Shown: positions 35,841-44,722 of the stretch, piece after piece
How the letters are laid out: each line of letters starts with the position of its first letter
How positions within the stretch are numbered: position 1 is the first letter of the stretch
From: Bradyrhizobium sp. Rc3b
GTDB taxonomy: Bacteria > Pseudomonadota > Alphaproteobacteria > Rhizobiales > Xanthobacteraceae
NCBI RefSeq assembly: GCF_900114915.1
Contig: NZ_FOUS01000004.1
Coordinates: 124,001 to 188,000 of the forward strand
Direction: 5' to 3'
DNA length: 64,000 nt
Notes under the pieces: generated by a model
What the model was told of the DNA's origin: nothing
Seen by the model: the letters and a program-made list of their open reading frames with translations, nothing else
The model's database searches: none
Made by a program: the position numbers and the translations under genes

Positions 35841-37211
35841 TCAACGCGACGCGGCCGGACCGTCGGCCGAGGCGCAACGTGTCTCCTTCACGAGCAACAG
35901 CGTCATGGCCGTGGCGAGACCCGCGACGAGCATATACGCGACGGATACGTTCAAGCCGGGACCCGCGAACAGCAGATAGGAGAACAATCCCGCAGTCGAC
36001 GCGGTGAAGCCAAGCCAGGCAAACCTCGGAAGGCGAAATCCACGTTCGCCGTGGCGGAGATCGAGCACGAGGTAGAACACGAGAAGGGTGTTGCAGAGCG
36101 CCGCCGGCAACAGGCCCATGACGATCTCGCTCTCGAATGCGAGGTAGGATAGCACGCCATCGACTTGGGCAATCACCGCGAACGGCAGATAGCGCAAATT
36201 GAGGCAGGCCAGGGCGATCGCCGCAAGCTCGAACCCGTAGAAATAGCGCTCGTGCATCTTCGGAAGCAAATACGGCATGAGGATGAGCGATACGCACGCG
36301 ACGAGCAGAATGAACTCCGGCCCCGTCCGCCTGGACTGTGCGATGAAGATCGATAGGGCAAGCCCGCTCGCCGCCGCGAGCACGAGGCCGGCGGCGACGC
36401 CGACCGTGTACGGCGTTCCTCCCGCGAACACCCAGATATTCGCTGCATTCATGGTCAGGTGATGAAATGTGTTGGCCTGGCCGAGATAGATCCCGAATAC
36501 GGAGACCAGGGACCTGCCGGCGACGAGAACCGGAATGGCGAGGATCGCATAGGCTCCCGGAATAGCGGCAAGCCATGCCAGGTGGATCCTGCGGCGCAGG
36601 ATCATGCCCAGCACGAACGGCCCCAGGAAGACGCCTTGGGCTTTCACCGAGCAGGCCACTGCGAACGGCACAACGCCGTTTCGGTCCCGCATGAACATCG
36701 CCACGGAAATCAGCGCGAAGAAGGTCCAGATCGAATCGGCCTGTCCCCACATTGCGCCATTGAAGAGCACCGTCGGCGCAAGCCACACCGCGCAGAAGGC
36801 CAGGGAGGCGCGCAACGGCACACTTGTCACGCGCCAGACCATCTGGGCCACGACGATCGCGCAGCCGAACTCGAATATGGCCGAGATCATCTTCACGAGG
36901 GAGAGCGGCTGGCCCAGCCAGTCAAATCGGGCGGCGATCAGCAGCAGGTAGCTGTAGAACGGCGTGTAGTTGGTGAAAGCCTCGGCCAGCCCGCCAATGC
37001 CGTGATCTCGAGCAAAGCTATACCAGGTGATGTACTCGGCGGCGTCAGCGGTCGCGTGTTCCCGCGCGAGGTAACGGAGCACAAGGCCCACGAGCCCGCA
37101 CCCGATCGCTATGGCGATCGGAATCCGCCATCTCTCGGGCAGCGTCTCGTCTGGATTGACGCGATGATAGGGGTCGCGAAGCGCACCTATCTCAATTGTA
37201 TCGTTTGTCAC
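35841..37211 (-). CDS. Multi-pass GT-C-like (DUF2029/GT87-type) membrane protein
   Basis: 456 residues from a GTG start with GAGAG upstream. Ten or more membrane segments. The loop after the first segment has ADAAEYITWY, and later MWGQADSIWTFF and SVKAQGVFLGPF appear, as in polyprenol-phosphate-dependent mannosyltransferases. It probably transfers a sugar from a lipid carrier on the periplasmic side. A longer frame upstream runs into the antisense of other sequence and is not needed. Start choice is moderate; no operon partner is nearby. Confidence 0.75.
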   Translation of the reverse strand: MTNDTIEIGALRDPYHRVNPDETLPERWRIPIAIAIGCGLVGLVLRYLAREHATADAAEYITWYSFARDHGIGGLAEAFTNYTPFYSYLLLIAARFDWLGQPLSLVKMISAIFEFGCAIVVAQMVWRVTSVPLRASLAFCAVWLAPTVLFNGAMWGQADSIWTFFALISVAMFMRDRNGVVPFAVACSVKAQGVFLGPFVLGMILRRRIHLAWLAAIPGAYAILAIPVLVAGRSLVSVFGIYLGQANTFHHLTMNAANIWVFAGGTPYTVGVAAGLVLAAASGLALSIFIAQSRRTGPEFILLVACVSLILMPYLLPKMHERYFYGFELAAIALACLNLRYLPFAVIAQVDGVLSYLAFESEIVMGLLPAALCNTLLVFYLVLDLRHGERGFRLPRFAWLGFTASTAGLFSYLLFAGPGLNVSVAYMLVAGLATAMTLLLVKETRCASADGPAASR

Positions 37212-37438
37212 GCAATCACTCTCGCCGGATTCGCAGCGTGTCCTCCCGACATGCTCGAGATCGATGCCCTGAGGGGACCTCTCGTCGACTGCAATTTTGA
37301 CGGGCGAACGATTGCCAGCTGGATAAATCTCAGATGAGCGGTTTGCCCATTGCTCGGGAAAAGATTGTTTGGTTAGCGATTGCTTTATGGCAGTCGTCGA
37401 ATCCCGCGGTGCGAGGGGGGAACGGCAGCGTCCCCTCC

Positions 37439-37792
37439 TCACCGCGACACGTGTGCCGACACCGCGAGCCACTTGCCATTTTGCTTCGCCCAGCAATCGG
37501 TGTAGCGCCCCGTCGCCTGCTGGCCATCCGCCGTGGTGTAGCTCGTCGCGGCGTGGATGACGGCGAAGTCGCCCATGATGCGGATGATGACGTCGCGCTC
37601 TTTCAAGTTCCGGATAGCGATCGGCCGCGCTGTCTGCTCCAGGAAAGCGGCACGGTCGACCAGCGTCTTGTCGGGATTGGAGCAATAAAACTCCGCCGCC
37701 AGGATTTCGTCGAAACGCTTGACGTCGCAGTTCTGCACGGAGGCAACGTAGTCACGGTTGAGGGCGGTCAGTTGGTCGAGGTCCTGGCTCAT
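37439..37792 (-). CDS. NTF2/SnoaL-like (DUF4440) protein
   Basis: 117 residues; AAAGGAAG lies upstream. An alpha+beta cone fold is indicated by LTALNRDYVASVQNCDVKRF, FLEQTARPIAI and GRYTDCWAKQNGKWLAVSAHVSR. Family members are small enzymes or binding proteins with hydrophobic pockets. The function is unknown; it is the only gene between the GT-C-like gene and the amidase. Confidence 0.82.
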   Translation of the reverse strand: MSQDLDQLTALNRDYVASVQNCDVKRFDEILAAEFYCSNPDKTLVDRAAFLEQTARPIAIRNLKERDVIIRIMGDFAVIHAATSYTTADGQQATGRYTDCWAKQNGKWLAVSAHVSR

Positions 37793-37861
37793 GCTGCTTC
37801 CTTTCCGTCATTCCGGGGCGCCCGACGCGCGAGCCCAGAAATCGCGACGTTGTCGTCCTCC

Positions 37862-37977
37862 GTCATCGCGAGGAGCCCGCGACAAGATTGCGAAGCAATT
37901 TTGCGCCGGCGACGAAGCAATCCGGACTGTCGCCTCGGAAAAATTCTGAATTGCTTCGCTTCGCTCGCAATGACGGG
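37862..37977. repeat. GTCATCGCGAGGAG-type composite repeat
   Basis: The left end GTCATCGCGAGGAGC and the right end GCTTCGCTCGCAATGACGG are inverted, with an inner GCAATT/AATTGC pairing. It sits between two minus-strand genes, 6 bp from the amidase stop. Confidence 0.75.
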
Positions 37978-37982
37978 AAGAA

Positions 37983-39455
37983 CTAGTCATTAAATAGTGG
38001 CGGCGGCGTGAACCCGCCGAACTCACGCTCGATCAGTTCAGCGAGCTTGAGCGGCGTGCGGTCTTCGAGGAAGGGGCCGATGATCTGGACGCCGACCGGC
38101 AGACCATCCTTCGACAGGCCGAGCGGAACGGCCGTGGCCGGCAAGCCCGTCAGCGTGGCGATGCCGGGCCAGGCAAGCTGGTCCGGATAGACATGGTCCT
38201 TGCCGTCGATATTGATCCGGCGCTTCTCCTGCTCCGGCGAATGATCATGCGGATAGGCGGGGGTCGGCATGATCGGGCAGATCACCGCATCGAATGACCT
38301 GAACAATTGCCGCCACTGCGCACGCAGCCCGGCGCGCGCGCCTTCGTCGAACACCCAGGCCTGATGGCTCGAGGTCATGCCGCGCAGGCGCTCGGCCGCA
38401 AGACTCTTGTCGTCGGGCGAGAGTTGCGCCGCGCCGGCCCGCGCGCCGGCGAGAATGTCCGGCGGAAGGAAGGCGCCCAGGAAGCTCATCAGCATGCGCA
38501 TATAGAGACGCGAGGCCTCCCGGAAGTCCGGAAACAGCGGGCTTTCGCGCGCGACGTTCGCGCCGGCGCCCGTCAATCGCCCGGCCAGCGTGTCGATCGC
38601 GCCGCGAATGTCGGAATTCGCAGGCAGCAGCGGATGGCTGTCGATCACAAGCAGGCGGAAATCCTTCAGCCTGTCGTGGCGTGCGTCCGGCAGCGCCAGC
38701 TTGTATCCGATGCCGAGGTCGACCGGATCGGGACCGGCCATCACGTCCAGCAACAGCGTCAGATCGGCTGCACTGCGGGCCATCGGGCCGATCACCGCCA
38801 TATCGCGTTCCATCGGGACCGCAGGAAATGGCGGCGGCGTATGGCCGCGCGTGGGACAGAGATTGTAGGTCGGCTTGTGCGCATAGACGCCGCAATGGAA
38901 TGCCGGCACGCGCAGCGAGCCGCCGATGTCGGATCCGAGCGAGAGCGGTCCGTAGCCGGCCGCAAGCGCTGCCGACGAGCCGCCTGATGAGCCGCCGGGT
39001 GTGCGGCCGAGATCGTATGGATTGTTCGTCGTGCCGTAGATGTCGTTATAGCTCTGCCAGTCCCCCAGGCCCACGGGAACATTGGTCTTGCCGAGAATGA
39101 CGCCGCCGGCGTTCTTCACCCGGGAGATCGACAGCGCGTCCTCCGTTGGCTTGAAATCCTTTTGCGGCGTCCAGCCCCAAGTTGTGGGCAGGCCCGCGAT
39201 GTTGAAGGATTCTTTCACCGTCACCGGAATTCCGAGCAGCGGTTTTTTCTCGCCGCGCGCCAGCGCCACATCCGCCTCGCGTGCCGCACTGCGGGCGCGA
39301 TCAAAATCCCGCACGCAGATCGCATTGACCTTGCCGTCGTGACGCTCGATGCGGTCGATGGCATCCTGTGTAAGCTCGACCGCGGAGACCTTCTTTGCGG
39401 TCAATGCGGCCGACAGCTCGACCGCGCTCTTGAAACTCCATTCCGATCTGGCCAC
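37983..39455 (-). CDS. Amidase-signature hydrolase
   Basis: 490 residues from a GTG start with GGGGAAG upstream. The triad is visible: Lys81 (VTVKESF), the GGSSGGS loop at 154-160 with the cis-Ser, and nucleophile Ser180 (GSDIGGSLRVPA). A C-terminal helix carrying IEREFGGFTPPP follows the core. It cleaves an unknown amide and has no small partner subunit next to it, unlike the amidase at 14719. The gene is solitary, flanked by repeats. Confidence 0.9.
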   Translation of the reverse strand: MARSEWSFKSAVELSAALTAKKVSAVELTQDAIDRIERHDGKVNAICVRDFDRARSAAREADVALARGEKKPLLGIPVTVKESFNIAGLPTTWGWTPQKDFKPTEDALSISRVKNAGGVILGKTNVPVGLGDWQSYNDIYGTTNNPYDLGRTPGGSSGGSSAALAAGYGPLSLGSDIGGSLRVPAFHCGVYAHKPTYNLCPTRGHTPPPFPAVPMERDMAVIGPMARSAADLTLLLDVMAGPDPVDLGIGYKLALPDARHDRLKDFRLLVIDSHPLLPANSDIRGAIDTLAGRLTGAGANVARESPLFPDFREASRLYMRMLMSFLGAFLPPDILAGARAGAAQLSPDDKSLAAERLRGMTSSHQAWVFDEGARAGLRAQWRQLFRSFDAVICPIMPTPAYPHDHSPEQEKRRINIDGKDHVYPDQLAWPGIATLTGLPATAVPLGLSKDGLPVGVQIIGPFLEDRTPLKLAELIEREFGGFTPPPLFND

Positions 39456-39532
39456 GGCGCTTCCCCTGCTCTTGTTGTCGGAGGATGATGCGCAGTTTGC
39501 CCGAATGCTGCAACCGCCGTTTGATCGCGATT

Positions 39533-39560
39533 GATGCCCGGTCGAGCCGGGGCATGACAG
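39533..39560. repeat. Short GATGCCCGG...GGGCATGAC palindrome
   Basis: GATGCCCGG and CCGGGGCATGAC form a hairpin just after the mbfA stop region and before the amidase start. A family relative is at 46204. Confidence 0.5.
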
Positions 39561-39573
39561 CGAGGGTGGGGGC

Positions 39574-40545
39574 TTACGCCGCCCCGATCAACACGCCGAC
39601 CGCGAGCACGATCGCGCCGCCGAGCACGATCTGGAACACGGCCTGGAGGAACGGCGTGTCCATATAGCGGGAGCGAATGAAGGCGATCGCCCACAATTCG
39701 AAGAACACGACGACGCAGGCGATCGCCGTTGCGATCCAGAACGCATTGGCCCAATGATCCGGCACCAGATAGGGCGCGGTATGGCCGAGCCCGCCGAGCG
39801 TCGTCATCGCGCCGCAGGTGATGCCGCGCAGCCAGGGCGAGCCGCGCCCCGTAAGCGATCCGTCGTCGGACAGCGCCTCGGCAAAGCCCATGCTGATGCC
39901 GGCGCCGATCGAGGCGGCGAGGCCGACCAGAAACGTTTGCCAGTTCTGGTGGGTGGCGAAGGCCGCCGCGAACAGCGGCGCCAGCGTCGAGACCGAGCCG
40001 TCCATCAATCCGGCGAGGCCCGGCTGCACATATTGCAGCACGAACATGCGGCGGTTGGTGCGATCCTCCTCGGCGCGGACGTCGGAATTCAGGATCTCGC
40101 CCGTCAGCTTTGCGGCGGTCTCCTCGTGACCTTTCTCGGCTTCGGCGAGATCGCCGAGCAGGCGGCGCACGCCGACGTCCTGGGCCTGTTCGGCGGCCTT
40201 CACGTAGAAGCGCTCCGCCTGCATCTCCATGGTCTCGACTTCCCTGCGGATGGCGTCGAGCGACAGGTTCTTGGTGAGCCAGACCGGGCGGCGGCGCAGG
40301 AATCCCTTGACGTCCTCGCGCCGGATCGGCGGCAGATGCTTGCCGAAGCGCTGCTCGTACAATTCCAGCAACATGTGCCGGTGGCCGCGCTCCTCCTCGG
40401 CCATCTCCTCGAAGATCTTAGCCGTGTCCGGGTAACGCTCGCGGAGGTCCTCGGCGAAGGTCATGTAGATGCGGCTGTCCTCCTCCTCGGAGGAGATCGC
40501 GACCGCAAGCACCTCGCGCTCGGTCAGATCGGCAAAATTCTTCAC
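39574..40545 (-). CDS. mbfA: Membrane-bound ferritin MbfA (iron exporter)
   Basis: 323 residues from a GTG start. The N-terminal ferritin-like domain has acidic metal ligands in [11 protein letters not shown] (about 18-28) and [11 protein letters not shown] (about 47-57), and a second pair in AEKGHEETA (about 135-143). The C-terminal VIT1/CCC1-type membrane domain (about 160-320) has [17 protein letters not shown]. Known from rhizobia and Agrobacterium: MbfA exports excess iron and protects against peroxide. The promoter has a perfect Irr box (562-584 region of 40 kb), so iron and heme control through Irr is expected. Confidence 0.92.
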   Translation of the reverse strand: MKNFADLTEREVLAVAISSEEEDSRIYMTFAEDLRERYPDTAKIFEEMAEEERGHRHMLLELYEQRFGKHLPPIRREDVKGFLRRRPVWLTKNLSLDAIRREVETMEMQAERFYVKAAEQAQDVGVRRLLGDLAEAEKGHEETAAKLTGEILNSDVRAEEDRTNRRMFVLQYVQPGLAGLMDGSVSTLAPLFAAAFATHQNWQTFLVGLAASIGAGISMGFAEALSDDGSLTGRGSPWLRGITCGAMTTLGGLGHTAPYLVPDHWANAFWIATAIACVVVFFELWAIAFIRSRYMDTPFLQAVFQIVLGGAIVLAVGVLIGAA

Positions 40546-40561
40546 GGCGGCCCTGTATCAG

Positions 40562-40584
40562 TAGTTTAGAATTATTCTAAACTA
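40562..40584. promoter_or_regulatory. Iron control element (Irr box) in the mbfA promoter
   Basis: TTTAGAA-N3-TTCTAAA matches the rhizobial ICE consensus. The full element has 10-bp perfectly inverted arms (40562-40571 and 40575-40584) with a 3-bp spacer. It lies 17-39 bp upstream of the mbfA GTG start, where bound Irr would block transcription. Irr regulation of mbfA is known in Bradyrhizobium. Confidence 0.85.
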
Positions 40585-40612
40585 TATAAGGGGCCGGAGT
40601 TCCCGGGTCAAA

Positions 40613-41761
40613 TCACGCGGTGCGGGTTCTGGCGAGGAAGTCCAGCAGCAGCCGGTTCACCTCGGCGGGCTGCTCCTGCTGCACCCAATGTCCGGCGCCG
40701 TCGACGAGATGGCAGCCGAGCATCCTTGTGCAGCCGCGCCCCTGCATCGCCTCGAACACGCCCGGACGCTGGTAAGTGCCCCAATCCTGCTTGCCTGAGA
40801 TGAAGCATGAGGGCACGTCGATGCTGCGTCCTGCAAACAGCTGCATCTCGCTGTTGAGCATGCCCGACGTGCCGTAGCGATACCATTGCAGCCCGCCCTG
40901 GAATCCGGTGCGGCCATATTCGGCGCTGTAATAGGCGAGGTCGCTGTCCGGCAGCCATTGGTTGGCGGCGATCGCGGCGGGCGAGGGCATTTCCTTCGCC
41001 ACCGTCTCGGCCATGGTCTGGTTCAGGTCCATCACATAGTAGGTCGGCAGTTTCGCGAGTTCATCCGCCGACCAGGACTTCAGCGGATACGGCTTGTTGT
41101 CGGTCCAGTCCGCGCTCTTGTGATGATAATAGGCGCGCAGGAAATCATGGACGCCCTGCGGCGCGTGCTGCATGTCGGCGTTCGCCTCGCGTGTCGAATA
41201 GTACCATTGATAGTGCTTGCGCGGCCGCGGCAGCGCGGCGAGCTCGCGATGCACGGAGTCTTCGGCGGGCGGCTTTGCTGGTGTGTCGACGGTATTGAAG
41301 GGCAGGGGCGGCGGCCCGCCGAACGGCGCGCTCATCATCGTCACCGAACGAAACACATCAGGCCTTATCAGCGCGCACCAGGATGCGACCGGGCTGCCGA
41401 AATCGTGCCCGACCAGATCGACCTGCTTGTAACCGAACGCCGACACCAGTCCGAGCGCATCGCGCACCAGGTTGAAGTGCGAGAAGGGCGCGAGATCGCC
41501 GTCGTACTCCGCGCGCCATCCCGTCGTGCGGCCATAGCCGCGCTGGTCCGGCGCGATCACGTGATAGCCGGCCGCAGCCAGCGTCGGCATCACCTTGCGC
41601 CAGGAGAAGGCGAGCTCGGGAAAACCGTGCAGCAAGAGGACGCATGGCCGCCCCTTGGTCTCGAACCCGGCCTCCAGCACATGCATGCGCAAGCCGTTGA
41701 TGCCGTCGACATAACGCGAGCGGATTCCGGCGGGCAGGGGGATGTCGGGGAGTGCGGGCAT
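40613..41761 (-). CDS. Epoxide-hydrolase-like alpha/beta hydrolase
   Basis: 382 residues from the ATG at 41761 with GGAGAGAC upstream. Alpha/beta-hydrolase core with an oxyanion HGFP near residue 47, the nucleophile Asp in GHDFGSPVA (about residue 115) and a catalytic His in GAGHWVQQ near the C-terminus. The Asp nucleophile and length fit epoxide hydrolase or haloalkane dehalogenase-like enzymes. It lies next to a gene cluster that handles glutathione and lactonase-type chemistry. The exact substrate is unknown. Confidence 0.85.
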   Translation of the reverse strand: MPALPDIPLPAGIRSRYVDGINGLRMHVLEAGFETKGRPCVLLLHGFPELAFSWRKVMPTLAAAGYHVIAPDQRGYGRTTGWRAEYDGDLAPFSHFNLVRDALGLVSAFGYKQVDLVGHDFGSPVASWCALIRPDVFRSVTMMSAPFGGPPPLPFNTVDTPAKPPAEDSVHRELAALPRPRKHYQWYYSTREANADMQHAPQGVHDFLRAYYHHKSADWTDNKPYPLKSWSADELAKLPTYYVMDLNQTMAETVAKEMPSPAAIAANQWLPDSDLAYYSAEYGRTGFQGGLQWYRYGTSGMLNSEMQLFAGRSIDVPSCFISGKQDWGTYQRPGVFEAMQGRGCTRMLGCHLVDGAGHWVQQEQPAEVNRLLLDFLARTRTA

Positions 41762-41786
41762 CGTGTCTCTCCACTCGGGTGGAATC

Positions 41787-41876
41787 GCAGGGTGGGCAAA
41801 GCGGAGCGGGCCCACCATAAAGAGTGGTGGGCACGGCGCGCGAAGCGCGCGCCTTTGCCCACCCTACGGCATCTCG
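41787..41876. repeat. GTAGGGTGGGCAAAG-family palindromic repeat, copy 4
   Basis: It begins GCAGGGTGGGCAAAGCGGAG and ends CCTTTGCCCACCCTACGGCA. Its right end touches the stop codon of the downstream minus-strand gene at 41877. Confidence 0.8.
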
Positions 41877-42746
41877 CTAAACAGCCGCGCACACGAATGC
41901 ACTGCCCTTGCGCCGGATCTTCCCCACCGAGGGCGAGGGGAAATGCGCGGTACAGCACAGCGTGTCGGTGTCGCAATAGCGTTCCAGGAAGCTGCGGCGC
42001 GTTTTCGCTGCCGCGACCGGATCGACGTCGAACTTGATCGACAGCTCCGGATAAAGCGTCTGCAGCGGCGAGTGCATGAGATCGCCGGAGAACACGGCAT
42101 CGTCCTTGCCGCGGCCCATCGTGATGGCGATGTGGCCCGGCGTGTGACCAGGCGTCGGCAGGATGCGGACGTGATCACCGATCTGATGATCGTTGCCGAC
42201 GAGCTCGTGCCTGTTGGCCTCGACCACCGGCAGCACGCTGTCGGCGAAGGGCGGAATCTCCGTCTTCGCATTCTCCGCGAACCAGTGGTCGTATTCCTGC
42301 CTGGCGAAGACGTAGCGTGCCTTGGGGAAGGTCGGCACCCAGCGGCCGTTCTCCAGCCGCGTGTTCCAGCCGACGTGATCGACGTGCAGATGCGTGCACA
42401 TCACGAAGTCGATGTCCTCGACCGCAAATCCGGCGGCGCCCAGCCCGCGCAGATAGGTGTCGTCGGCTTTCATGTTCCATTTCGGCCGATTGGGGCGCGG
42501 CTTGTCGTTGCCGATGCAGCTGTCGATCAAAATGGTGTGGTGCGGCGTCTTCACCACATAGGACTGAAAGCACAGCAGCAGCACGTCCTGGTCATCCAGC
42601 GCCTTGCTCTCGCGCATCCAGGCCCGATTCTCGGCCAGCACCTCCGCCGTCAATCCCGGCAGCATCTCCAGCGCCGGGACGAACGAGGTTTCCTGCTCGA
42701 TGACGCGATGGATGGTGAGATCGCCGACCGAGAACTTCAGGCTCAT
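41877..42746 (-). CDS. MBL-fold metallo-hydrolase, copy 1
   Basis: 289 residues from the ATG at 42746, with CCGGAGTTC upstream. The metallo-beta-lactamase motif THLHVDHVGWNTR carries His/Asp ligands, followed by a TPGHTPGH histidine and a GDLMHS aspartate. Families with this pattern include quorum-quenching lactonases. It shares WNTRLxxGRWVPTFxKARYVF with the gene at 44723, so the two are paralogs. It lies downstream of the GST on the same strand. Confidence 0.88.
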   Translation of the reverse strand: MSLKFSVGDLTIHRVIEQETSFVPALEMLPGLTAEVLAENRAWMRESKALDDQDVLLLCFQSYVVKTPHHTILIDSCIGNDKPRPNRPKWNMKADDTYLRGLGAAGFAVEDIDFVMCTHLHVDHVGWNTRLENGRWVPTFPKARYVFARQEYDHWFAENAKTEIPPFADSVLPVVEANRHELVGNDHQIGDHVRILPTPGHTPGHIAITMGRGKDDAVFSGDLMHSPLQTLYPELSIKFDVDPVAAAKTRRSFLERYCDTDTLCCTAHFPSPSVGKIRRKGSAFVCAAV

Positions 42747-42765
42747 GAGAACTCCGGTTGTACAG

Positions 42766-42854
42766 CATGATTCCGGAAAAGTGTGCAGCGGTTTTCCGAC
42801 AGGATCATGCTCAGACAATCAAGCTAAAGCGCGATGACGATCATCGCGCTTTAG
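42766..42854. repeat. CATGATTCCGGAAAAGT repeat with a perfect 14-bp hairpin
   Basis: The left part (ATGATTCCGGAAAAGTG ... GGTTTTCCGA ... GATCATGC) is shared with 47240. The right part, CTAAAGCGCGATGA-N3-TCATCGCGCTTTAG (42824-42854), is a perfect hairpin whose TTAG contains the GST stop codon. A half-copy of it lies at the stop of the AraC gene (52352-52365). Confidence 0.8.
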
Positions 42855-43462
42855 CTGGCCGGCGGCACCGAGATCTTCACGGAGGGCCGCTCCAGCATCT
42901 TCTGATGGAAGGCGTCGAGCTTCGGATAGGCCTTGCGCCAGCCGCAATCGGCGAAGCGGAAATCGGCATAGCCGAGCACGCAAACGAGGCCGATCTGCGA
43001 GATGTCGAAGGGACCATTGAGGACTTCGGGCATGTTCTCGAAGCGCGCCATGCCGGTCCAGGCGCGGTTCCAATGGTCGTCCGACCACGCCTGCCATTGC
43101 AGGCCCTGCGGCCGCACCATCTTCTCGTAGCGGCACAGCAGCATGGAATCGAGCATGCCGTTGATCAGCGAGTGATTGGTCTTGGCCTTCCAGCGCCGCG
43201 GGCCATAATCCGGGATCAGGCTGCCGCCGGCGATCTCGTTGAGATATTCGACGATGACGTAGGAATCCAGGATGACGTCGCCATCATTGGTGATCAGCAC
43301 CGGCAGCTTCTTCAGCGGCGTGATCTTCGAATAGTCCTCATTGGCCGTGCCCGGTGCGACGCTTGCGGGCACGAGCTCGATCTTGTCGATCAACCCGAGC
43401 TCGATCGCGGCGATGCGCACCTTGCGGGCGAAGGGCGAGGCGGGGGAGAAGGTGAGTTTCAT
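42851..43462 (-). CDS. Glutathione S-transferase
   Basis: 203 residues; TAGAGGTTA precedes the ATG. An N-terminal thioredoxin fold (MKLTFSPASPFARKV; LPVLITNDGDVILDSYVIVEYL with the Ser/Asp gamma-glutamyl site) and an all-helical C-terminal domain (about 85-200). The first-strand Ser-Pro-Ala-Ser region suggests a serine- or cysteine-less active site of the bacterial beta/chi type. Substrate unknown. The stop codon sits inside a palindromic repeat. Confidence 0.9.
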   Translation of the reverse strand: MKLTFSPASPFARKVRIAAIELGLIDKIELVPASVAPGTANEDYSKITPLKKLPVLITNDGDVILDSYVIVEYLNEIAGGSLIPDYGPRRWKAKTNHSLINGMLDSMLLCRYEKMVRPQGLQWQAWSDDHWNRAWTGMARFENMPEVLNGPFDISQIGLVCVLGYADFRFADCGWRKAYPKLDAFHQKMLERPSVKISVPPAS

Positions 43463-43490
43463 TGGAAATAACCTCTATCCAGGCACACAG

Positions 43491-43638
43491 TCCTCATCCT
43501 GAGGAGCGCGCCTCTTGGCGCGCGTCCCGAAGGATGGACAACGAGGGACGCTCTCTCGTTGCCCGGCGCGAACGCCGGGCAACCGTGCTTGTGGCGCATC
43601 CTTCGAGACGCGCGCGTTGCGCGCTCCTCAGGATGAGG
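43491..43638. repeat. TCATCCTGAGG-type composite repeat, copy 2
   Basis: TCCTCATCCTGAGGAGCGCG and the inverted CGCGCTCCTCAGGATGAGG bracket GCCCGGCGCGAACGCCGGGC. It relates to the element at 30831 and starts 9 bp before the downstream gene stop. Confidence 0.8.
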
Positions 43639-43646
43639 GCGGCGGC

Positions 43647-44489
43647 TTACGCCGCGATAATCTCCTGCCTCTGCTCGCCGAGACCCTCGATGCCGAGGCT
43701 GACGACGTCGCCGACATTGAGGAAGGTCGGCGGCTTCATGCCGAGGCCGACGCCGGGCGGGGTGCCGGTCGTGATGACGTCGCCGGGCAGCAACGTCATG
43801 AACTGCGAGACATAGGAGATGCACTTGGCCATGGAGAAGATCATGGTCTTGGTCGAGCCGGTCTGGCGGCGCTGGCCGTTGACATCCAGCCACATCGACA
43901 GGTTCTGCACGTCCTTGATCTCGTCCTTGGTTGCGAGCCACGGTCCGAGCGGGCCGAACGTGTCGTGCGACTTGCCCTTGGTCCACTGTCCGAGGCGCTC
44001 GATCTGGAAGGCGCGCTCGGAGACGTCGTTGCAGACGCAGTAGCCGGCGACGTGGTTCAGCGCGTCGGCTTCCGAGACATATTTCGCACGGGTGCCGATG
44101 ATCGCGGCGATCTCGACCTCCCAGTCGAGCTTGGTCGAGCCGCGCGGCTTTTCGACCGCATCGTTCGGGCCGGACAGCGATGTGTTTGCCTTCATGAAGA
44201 TGATCGGCTCGCTCGGGATATCGGCGCCGGTCTCCTTGGCATGGTCGGAGTAGTTGAGGCCGATCGCGACGAATTTCGAGATGCCGGTGACGGGCGCGCC
44301 GAACCGCGGCTTGCCGGAGACCGCCGGGAGTGAGGCGGGGTCGAGGCCTGCCAGCTTCTTCAGGCTCTCGGGCGAATAGGCCTCGCCGGTGAGGTCCTTC
44401 AGATGCGCCGACAGGTCGCGTAACTGGCCGGATTTGTCGATCAGGCCGGGCTTTTCCGCGCCCTTCTCGCCATAACGAACAAGCTTCAT
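43647..44489 (-). CDS. Fumarylacetoacetate hydrolase family protein
   Basis: 280 residues; AGGGAGAAAC upstream. The C-terminal FAH fold has the metal motif DWEVE (about residue 145), the Lys/His region KANTSLSGPND and GDVITTGTPPGVG near residue 245. Family members hydrolyse beta-diketones or act as decarboxylase/isomerases in aromatic degradation, and some are oxaloacetate or ureidoglycolate enzymes. It lies between GST and the second MBL hydrolase, all on the minus strand. Confidence 0.9.
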   Translation of the reverse strand: MKLVRYGEKGAEKPGLIDKSGQLRDLSAHLKDLTGEAYSPESLKKLAGLDPASLPAVSGKPRFGAPVTGISKFVAIGLNYSDHAKETGADIPSEPIIFMKANTSLSGPNDAVEKPRGSTKLDWEVEIAAIIGTRAKYVSEADALNHVAGYCVCNDVSERAFQIERLGQWTKGKSHDTFGPLGPWLATKDEIKDVQNLSMWLDVNGQRRQTGSTKTMIFSMAKCISYVSQFMTLLPGDVITTGTPPGVGLGMKPPTFLNVGDVVSLGIEGLGEQRQEIIAA

Positions 44490-44597
44490 TCTCGTTTCTC
44501 CCTAGGAATGGACCGATCGGTTAAACAGCTTCATGGAACAGGGCGGCGGGAAATTCAACCGCCCAGAGCGGGGCGCATTGCAGCCCTTCCCTCGTGG

Positions 44598-44720
44598 CGT
44601 AGGCGGAGGTGGGTTAGCCGAAGGCGTAACCCACCACGTCTGCCTCCGCGAGGACGGAAGAGGTGGATTACGCCGAGCAGATGCGCTTCGCGCATCTGCA
44701 GGGCTAATCCACCCTACGAA
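44598..44720. repeat. GTAGGCGGAGGTGGGTTAG-type mosaic repeat
   Basis: It has a GTAGG-type left end and a CCACCCTACG right end like the GTAGGGTGGG family, but a different interior (GGTGGGTTAGCC/GTAACCCACC). It ends three bases before the stop of the minus-strand MBL gene. Confidence 0.65.
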
Positions 44721-44722
44721 TT

